In this document: one piece after another, positions 57,190 through 64,000 of the stretch
Numbering within the stretch: position 1 is the first letter of the stretch
Layout of the letters: every line of letters starts with the position of its first letter
Source of the DNA: Microvelia longipes
Lineage: Eukaryota; Arthropoda; Insecta; Hemiptera; Veliidae
Direction of reading: 5' to 3'
Length of the DNA stretch: 64,000 bases
Assembly: GCA_018340805.1 (NCBI GenBank)
Contig: JACMZG010001908.1
Coordinates: forward strand, 17,971,095-18,035,094
The notes under the pieces: generated by a model
What the model was told of the DNA's origin: nothing
Databases searched by the model: none
Seen by the model: only the letters and a program-made list of their open reading frames with translations
Program-made: the position numbers and the translations under genes

Positions 57190-58330
57190 GTTCATTTGAA
57201 TGAATGAATGAAACGATAAAGGTGCGATATAATCAGGAACTACACCCTATATACCCTTGCCAACACTTCCTCTAAAGTTGATCCACTTTTCTGGCTCGCC
57301 ACCAAGGAAAAGAAGCTGATGATTGCCTCACTGTTTGAATACGGCCCTTTAGTATTGACAACCTAGCAACTTCACTTTGAAAAGCCAATGCCCGTCTCCA
57401 CCCAATACGGAAATGACTTGGCAGTTTGGCAGTACAGAAAAGTTGATTTCCTTACTTTTTTTCCTTACTTTTTTTCCCACCAAAGACTTGGCGGGGAGTT
57501 TTATACCACGTAAGTGGTTTTTGGTAAGATTTCATGACTGTTTGTATGGCTTCTGTTTTATGTAAAAACAGGAGTAAACAAGATTCGTGTTGTAGATAAA
57601 GCTCTAAAGGATGTTAAGGTATTCCATACAACACTCTTAAGCTCTGTTTTTTGCGACGTGTACAGCATAGGAATTATGAATTTGGGATGTATTTATACAA
57701 GAATCAGACAAATCCAAAAGTTCTCAAACACCAAAATCCATTCATTAGTAAAGAGTGCAGGTGGGTTAATTTATATAAAAGTAGCGTTTACTAGCTTAGT
57801 TTCTAGCTCCGTGTTCAGCATAGAAATGCCGAATTTGAGATTTTATCAGGTAGGACTACACGCGGACATAAGACAAATTCAAAAAGTCCTCCCCACACAT
57901 CAAAATATGTTTAGTAGTTTAGTCTGTAGCGCGTAAACATATGAAACTATCGTTCGCAACCTTAGTTTTTCGATCCGCGTTTAGCGTAGGAAAGTTGAAT
58001 TTGATATTTATATAAATGGGAATGCACACGGGCATAAGACGTATCTAATAACTCCTCACACATCAAAATTCGTTCAGTAGTTTAGACATTGGTGCGTCAA
58101 CGTATAAACCTATCGTTTGCTAGCTTAGTTTTTCCTCCGCGTTCAGCGGAGGAATTTCAAATTTAATATTTTATTAAGTAGGAATGCACACGGGCATAAG
58201 ACGAATCTAATAAGTCCTCATGTCCTAATGTCAAAATCCGTTGAGTAGTTTAGGCTGTAGGTGCGTCAACAAAAAGTGCAGGAAAAAATAAGAAGTCGTC
58301 AAAAGTCATTTTCAAACCACTTTTTTTATT
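57190..58330 (+). repeat. repeat T, copy 3, with four tandem about 150-bp units
   Basis: The unique part (57190-57640) precedes four units from about 57650 to 58290. Each unit runs 'catcaaaat-c-ttcagtagtttag', 'ctagcttagttt', 'cgttcagc-tagga' and 'gggcataagac'. The family matches 32885-33930 in reverse. The reading frames across it do not resemble a protein. Confidence 0.8.
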
Positions 58331-58509
58331 TTTAATCTACAAAGCACACACTTTAAAGATATTATAATATTATTTATGTACACATAGCCGTCTACACGCT
58401 ACAGACCCTCAAAAACACTACTTTGTTGCGTACAGTATAATAATATACTCTAGCAGCTTTAATAGGTTTTGACTTTTTTTACTGACTAAGTGGGGCATTT
58501 CAACTTTTC

Positions 58510-58866
58510 TGACTTGGCGCGGCGGAACGCTACAGCGTTCCTAAATCATAAATCTAATTATTCTGTCATTTTCTTAAATTTCTATCTTTCTATCAATTAT
58601 TTGATCATACGATCATTAATTTTATTAGACTTTATTTTTATTTATTTTTCGATGGTTTGCGTAATCCCCGTATTGCAGGGGAAAGAACGACTGAAAGTAG
58701 GGGCGCGAGACACAACGGACCTCTAAATTAATTTTATTAGACTTAGCTTTATCGACTCTTTTATATAGCTGCGAAATATGGGCACCTAGGTATTTAAACG
58801 AACCGATACCGTTCAATCTAAGTTTTTTAAATATCTTCTTCATCTGCCCTCTTGTACTCCACACTA
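58510..58866 (-). pseudogene. inverted 5' piece of a LINE copy
   Basis: The minus-strand frame from 58864 reads LNGIGSFKYLGAHISQLYKR and then VDKAKSNKIN, the post-catalytic 'KYLG' region of LINE RT. The small insert at 58633-58726 interrupts it. It abuts the plus-strand LINE 3' piece head to head at about 58866. Confidence 0.6.
58615..58744 (-). mobile_element. small retroposed insert with 18-bp target duplication
   Basis: 'attaattttattagactt' occurs at 58615-58632 and again at 58727-58744. The 94 bp between them, read on the minus strand, start with a GC-rich segment and end in an A-rich tail (about cgaaaaataaataaaaataa). This is the form of a short SINE-like retroposition. Confidence 0.6.
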
Positions 58867-58867
58867 C

Positions 58868-59569
58868 ATGTTGCGACTGGAACTTGGTCTCCTTTCTATT
58901 AAATCAAAAATGTTTAAAGCTATGGCTAACCTTTGGCTAAAATTAATATCCATGGATTCATCCCGTCTTCCTCGCAAGAGCTTAATTGCTTTATTAGAAG
59001 CAGATAGTAAAAAAAATAATTTGGTAGAGTTGAATTGGGTGTCCCAATTTAAATCTCTCTTGTTGTTGATTGGTAGACCGGATGTATTAAACTCAGATGC
59101 TGACTATTTTAAATCAGACTTAAAACATTTGTTGTTCAATTTCGATAACCATATTTTTTCTCTGGATATAGAAAGTGCCGTTGCCTCAATCTATTCAGTC
59201 TTATTCAGACACATCTCTCTTTTTTGTTCAGAGGGCGAACCATATTTGCAGAACAGGTGTGGAATTCATATCTTAAGATTTGCGTCTCAAATTCGGCTTG
59301 CTAATTCTAACACAGCCAAACTATACCTTAGTAACAATAAGATCTTATTTAATAATTTAGAAACATGCCCGCTCTGTCAAACTGGTTTTGACAATATTGA
59401 ACACTTCCTTTTGCATTGTTATAATACAAGAGATATACGTTTTAAATATTTTAACTTTACTTCAATTCAAAATTTAAATAATTTGTTGTATGCAATTGAT
59501 TATAAAATGTTACGAAAATTTTATATGTTCTCATTAGAATCGCTAAAAAGAAGACAGGAATGCCTTTAA
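58868..59569 (+). pseudogene. LINE ORF2 C-terminal piece with zinc finger
   Basis: A 233-codon open frame without RT motifs. Residues about 130-155 read RCGIHILRFASQIRLANS, and about 165-190 read CPLCQTGFDNIEHFLLHC, a CCHC-type finger typical of the C-terminus of LINE ORF2. The preceding part (MFKAMANLWLKLISMDSSRL) fits the region after the RT. The frame is unbroken, so the insertion is young or the loss of the 5' part is recent. It is not a cellular gene. Confidence 0.75.
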
Positions 59570-59726
59570 TCTGTCTAATATTTTAAGCTTTCTGCATGGT
59601 TTAATCAAAGGGTTTATAATTTAAAAGACCCGACTATTCATTCGTGTTAAAGCCTATTTTTTTTTTAAATACTATTAATCGTCTACAAATAATTTATCAA
59701 CCTAAATTCAATTCTTTTCTAGAGGA
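59570..59726. other. LINE 3' tail and flank
   Basis: AT-rich sequence after the ORF2 stop. No feature beyond a T run at about 59660. Confidence 0.4.
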
Positions 59727-59982
59727 TGTGGTGTCGCTGGCCGAATCTAGCCAGCGCAAATAAAATGAATAATTCCTTTACGCAGACGAACAGTAACATT
59801 AATTAACATATATTCAATAACAATCAACTATTTTTAACGCGATTATCTGTATCTGAATCTGTCTATCTGTATCTGTCTATCTGGTAAAGAAAATTTGATC
59901 TTCTCAAATTCTTGACGATTAATGTCAATAATAATTTACTTAATATTTTTCTTATTAATTCTGTCACTTTTAGACAGTGACA
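59727..59982 (-). repeat. probable 3' LTR of the BEL/Pao element
   Basis: On the minus strand the segment starts TGTCACTGTCTAAAAGTGACA (59982) and ends GCGACACCACA (59727), giving TG...CA ends and 256 bp. It is preceded by a purine-rich TTGGGGAG. Most of it (59766-59975) is repeated beyond the integrase frame at 61816-62020. A short hairpin gctggc/gccagc lies near its end. Confidence 0.6.
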
Positions 59983-60005
59983 TGGCTCCCCAATGCTTCT
60001 AGCAT

Positions 60006-61815
60006 TCACTTTGGCTCTCCGTTGGGGGATCGAACCAGGAGTATCAGTTTATGTACTGGCCGTTCTAACCTGTTGCCATTTGGGTACTGTAACGTGACCT
60101 TTCTAACCAAACCATCTTGGCTGGGATGCACCTTCGCAATTCGTGCCATTGGCCAAGCTCCTCTGCAGACATTGCTATCTTGACATATGACCACATCTCC
60201 TTCTTTTAAATTTTTTTCTGAGTTCCTCCACTTATCTCTGGATTGAAGTGTCACTAGGTATTCTCTTTTCCATCTCGACCAAAATTCATTAGCTAAGTAT
60301 TGGATTCTCCGCCACCGTTTCTTCACATATAGGTCCCCAGAGTCGAAACTACCAGGGGGTGGAAGTAATGGTCTTGGATTCATTAAAACCGCATGATTAG
60401 GGGTTAAAGGTTCAATAGACTGAGTGTCCAATAGGTTAGTTACCCCCAAAGGTCTATCATTGACAACTCTTTCACATTCTTTAAAGAACGTTCTAAGGCC
60501 GTCCTCAGTTAAAAGACCTGGATTTTGAGACAAAAGTAAATTTAATATATTTCGCACAGTACCGATCTGCCGTTCTACCACCCCATTCATGTGGCTTGCT
60601 TTAGGTACGTTAAACTTCCATTCAAACTTACAAAACTGTTCAGACAAGTATTCCATAATTTGGGTTTTATCAATTTCATTCATACATTTTTTCATCTCCT
60701 CACATGCCCCGACAAAATTAGTACCTAAATCTGACCTTAAGGTCGTAATTGGTCCCTTTGAAGCTAAAAATCGTCTTAGAGCATTAATAAACGAGTCAGT
60801 ATTGAGTGAGTTGGCAACATCTAAATAGATCGCTCTACAAGCCAGACATGTAAATATTACTCCATACCTTTTAAGCTGTTTCCTTCCCTCAATAACCTTA
60901 TAAGGCCCAAAAAAATCGACTGCTGAGTGAGTAAACGGTGCCGCAGGCTCTAAGCGTTCGATAGGTAGATTTGCCATTTTTTGTACCTGAAGACGTCCCC
61001 TACTTTTCTGGCAAATAATACATTTGGAAATAACACTTCTAACCAACGTGGAACAACGCGTTACCCAATACCCAAGTTGTCTTAAATGATTTATAGTCCC
61101 TGTTCTACCTAAATGATTAGTATCGTGAATATATTTGACTAAAAGTTGGGCTAAATAGTGATCCCCAGCAAGAATAATAGGATGTTTTTGAGCTTCGTTG
61201 ACTACCCTACACAATTTTAACCGACCTCCTACTCTTAGCACCCCAGATTCATCTAAAATTGGATTTAACGCTCCTAGCCTATTTTTTTTCTTGAACTTGG
61301 AATTGGTTTCACTCGAATGTGATTCAAGTAACTCTTCTTCAAAAGAGTCCTTTTGAACTGCTTTTACCATCGCGAGCTCCGCCAATTTGATCTCTTCTAC
61401 TGTTAATGGGCTGATATTTGGGTCCCCTTGAATTTTCTTCCTTTCTTCACCTTTGCATTTCAGGATGTTTATGTATCTGAAGACCCAAGCTAACGCGTTT
61501 CTGGCTCTTTTCCAAGAGACATACCTCCCCAGGCGAGATGATAAACTTGCATATTCTGGCACTGCTGAGACCGCACAAACTTTAACCTCCGGGTCTCCTT
61601 CGATGATTTCGACGTCTTGATTACCTTCTATGTTCAAGTGTTCTTCAATGCTCCAAAGAAATCGAGGACCTTCCAGCCAACAACTCTCCAAAAATCCATC
61701 TGCTGTTGGACCTCTCGAAGCCACGTCCGCAGGATTTTCTTTGGTCGGAACATAGTGCCAGTTGTTAACGTTTGTCAACTCGCGTATATCCTGTACTCTG
61801 TTAGCCACAAACATT
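60006..61815 (-). pseudogene. BEL/Pao retrotransposon pol fragment: RNase H end, integrase, DUF5641-like C-terminus
   Basis: This is the C-terminal part of a BEL/Pao polyprotein, whose integrase inserts the DNA copy. The frame is open from 61844 to the stop at 60006, but its first 10 or so codons lie in the terminal repeat, so the apparent start is not real. NWHYVPTKENPADVASRG marks the end of RNase H. The zinc-binding H240/H244 and C275/C278 precede the DDE core: SAVDFFGPY (Asp 310), LRSDLGTNFVGA (Asp 372; the family usually has SDNGTNF) and MNGVVERQIGTVR (Glu 424). The C-terminal WRRIQYLANEFWSRW to RPVHKLILL segment is the usual BEL tail. Gag, protease, RT and most of RNase H are missing. 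Confidence 0.9.
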
Positions 61816-62020
61816 ATGAATAATTCCTTTACGCAGACGAACATTAATTAACATATATTCAATAACAATCAACTATTTTTAACCCGATTATCTGTATCTG
61901 AATCTGTCTATCTGTATCTGTCTATCTGGTAAAGAAAATTTGATCTTCTCAAATTCTTGACGATTAATGTCAATAATAATTTACTTAATATTTTTCTTAT
62001 TAATTCTGTCACTTTTAGAC
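61816..62020 (-). repeat. partial second LTR copy at the other end of the BEL/Pao fragment
   Basis: Nearly identical to 59766-59975, with one 6-bp indel (agtaac near 59797). It lacks the first bases and the last 40 bases of the 256-bp LTR and joins pol sequence directly, so it is not a normal 5' LTR with a primer site. Confidence 0.75.
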
Positions 62021-62990
62021 TGTGGTTTAATTTATTTTATAATTTCTAATATTATTATTATTTTTTTTCCATGATCTATAGTTTCTTCATTCAGGTTTTA
62101 GTTAAAAGTAAAGTGCCAATATATTAGGCACTCTAATGTTCTAACCATACGATGAACATCTAATAATTAAAAAATCACTTTTCAATTTTTCATTAAATAA
62201 AGGCTCGCATAATGTGACGACGCCGAAAAGAGTAAATTTTCTTTTCTCTATTCTTCCAGTTTTTTATCTTTCTTTTTATTATAAAATAAGAAAATGTATT
62301 GTTAATCTTAGTTTTAAGACTTCTTTGTAGAAAACTTATGTTTTAAGCAAATAAAGATTTATTTATTAGACTTATTGATTTTATGGTTCAGTTAAAAATT
62401 AAATAATTATAAATGTTGCTCAATAATTATTTTCTATTTAATTATGGGACTTATACTTTCATTCTGCGAATATTGTTCTAATATTTATCAAAAATCCTAG
62501 ACAATCATTAAATCGATTTTAATCTAGCTTATTATTATCGGTGTTAGCTTGTAACAATATTAGCTAGATATTGATCTAGCTTATATCTATCGTTGTATTA
62601 ATAATTCAATAATAATTATAGTATTATTTAAATAATATTATATTGAATATTGAAAATATTACAGTCCAAATTATTTATGGGCTAATAATTATTAGTATCG
62701 TACTTTGATTCAGAATCATCCATGCATCTGTATCTATTTTAAAATTATTAATTAAAGGTTTATTATTATTGAAATGGATGTGTGGGTAACATATGCGATC
62801 AGGGCATACATACTAGTAATAAAACATGATAAAATATATCGATATTAAAATTTCATTTACAGTTGCCTTCATTTCAGACGATAGACTATAATCTACACTA
62901 CTTGCATGTATTGATTGTCAAACTATTATACACACAAATGTAATTTTAAATTTATTTGGTACAACCAAGGAACTTATAAAAAGAGAATGG
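62021..62990. other. no gene recognised
   Basis: AT-rich sequence. 62500-62660 has repeated 'tctagctta' and 'taataatta' words. No exon was supported. Confidence 0.5.
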
Positions 62991-63310
62991 AAGTGAGAGA
63001 ATAGTGTCGCCGACCACCACCGGTACTACCTCGGGCACTCGTAGCACTACTATATCCTTATCGTCAGGTTATAAACATGTCAATTATTGTGTAGTAGTTA
63101 AGTGTACATATTTAATGCTATTATTGCCTTGTTAGAGATTATTAAGTAATGAATAATAATAATGAAGCGTGTTAGTCCTTAAAAGTGAAGAACACAAACT
63201 TTATACGCTCCTCCAATTTTTTAAAACTCTATAGGGGGCAAGTAGTTGTCACATGCCCTTCTATTTTCCTTGAAAGCGGTGGCGAAACTTTTTTGGTTTT
63301 ATGCTCCTCC
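62991..63310 (+). repeat. diverged dispersed repeat shared with 2.96-3.43 kb
   Basis: See 2960-3430. The landmarks 'aggttataaaca', 'agagattattaagt' and 'gcggtggcgaaac' occur in the same order. Confidence 0.4.
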
Positions 63311-63533
63311 CCGTGCTATCATCTATCACCTCTTATGCTCCTCACCTAAACTATCATCTCTTCACTCTCGATAGATCACTATCATCTTCTAATTTGCCCA
63401 TTACAGGTTTTCATATCTGTGCCCTCAAATCACGAAAACTCTGTTCTGCTTTGAAGTTACGTCATTGTAGAAAAATCACTTTGAGATAAGTATGTTACTT
63501 AGGCTATAAGTTTGTATGATTCATATTGGGCAG

Positions 63534-63650
63534 CATAGAGATATTATTACTAGAGTCGAGAGTCCTTATCAGCTGGACTTTAAAACATTAAAAAAATAAC
63601 CTGAACATCTCTGATTATTATTATAATCAAATAAACAGTACAGCATCACT
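63534..63650 (-). mobile_element. hAT-like MITE, copy D, truncated
   Basis: Starts catagagatattattactag and runs through 'aataacctgaacat' and 'attataatcaaa', matching the first third of copy A. The other terminus is missing. Confidence 0.65.
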
Positions 63651-63770
63651 ATATTCAAGGAACTTGATATCGTGAGAAAACAAAAACAAAAAATGGCTCT
63701 GTAACTAAAACTTTTTTCCTAACTTGTCGATGAAACATTGAAATAAGGAGTTAGGGAAAAATTATATAAA

Positions 63771-63900
63771 ATGAAGATGATTGTTACAGGACATGTCAAG
63801 TTGCGAGAATACCTTCACCAATTTAAGTTAGAACAAAGTAGCACTTGCCCATGTTGTTGCACTTGCACAATCAGTGAATGCCCATCTGCACACCCAATGT
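63771..63900 (+). pseudogene. LINE ORF2 C-terminal fragment (R1/RNase H type)
   Basis: The frame reads MIVTGHVKLREYLHQFKLEQ and then STCPCC, matching the 'TGHG...YLHRF....P.CPC' block that follows RNase H in R1/Jockey-like LINEs. The match then fades; the frame continues to 63989 without recognisable homology. Confidence 0.6.
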
Positions 63901-64000
63901 ACAACAGTGCCCATCTTGCCCATGTACCATCTGGGCTCAATTATCTGCATCATTTAATTTTGACTGTTCCCTTCTCGATTATTTCGTAGTTATATACTTA

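Noticed and set aside
57658..57936. 92-codon frame across repeat T
   Set aside because: It follows the tandem units, whose other copies do not keep the frame.
63301..63489. 62-codon frame near the right edge
   Set aside because: It lies between a dispersed repeat and a MITE end, with no recognisable homology or splice signals.

Overview
The window is eukaryotic and AT-rich, with split genes, abundant non-LTR retrotransposons, MITEs and long AT microsatellites. Three RR-2 (Rebers-Riddiford) cuticular protein genes identify it as an arthropod, almost certainly an insect. The protein style (MAYK first exon, AHAPV-type repeats) would fit a beetle, but that is a guess.

Layout. 1-7.0 kb is mostly degenerate repeats: an LTR-element remnant, hAT-like MITEs, and a CR1-like LINE fragment inside a TIR-bounded element. 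7.0-10.8 kb holds the last two exons of a midkine/pleiotrophin (miple) gene on the + strand. 14.5-15.4 kb is a decayed LINE. From 16.3 kb a + strand gene encodes a cytoplasmic segment with a RHIM-like motif. Its best in-frame continuation is a transmembrane exon at 50.5 kb, as expected for a PGRP-LC-type immune receptor whose recognition domain would lie to the right of the window. If the two exons belong together, they bound a 33.7-kb GC-AG intron.

Inside that intron, on the opposite strand, sit three near-identical RR-2 cuticular genes: copy 1 (23.6-26.3 kb), copy 2 (36.2-38.1 kb) and copy 3 (43.1-45.1 kb). Each has a 4-codon first exon (MAYK), one intron and a TATA plus TCAGT-initiator promoter. 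Copy 3 carries a 1-bp deletion. A full-length but broken CR1-like LINE lies between copies 1 and 2, inserted into an older repeat. A truncated LINE inserted into the copy 3 duplicate after it split from copy 2.

The rest of the window is unusual for its foldback DNA. There is a 1.7-kb nearly perfect palindrome (51.3-53.0 kb), a diverged 1.2-kb palindrome (55.3-56.6 kb), two palindromic elements with tRNA-like segments (19.3-22.7 kb), and short inverted-repeat elements carrying hammerhead-ribozyme-like motifs (34.2, 38.8 and 50.7 kb). A dispersed repeat carries a piece resembling the 3' half of 5S rRNA. 58.6-62.0 kb holds an inverted (twin-priming-like) LINE copy and an internally deleted BEL/Pao element bounded by direct repeats. 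No tRNA, rRNA or protein gene beyond those listed could be supported.
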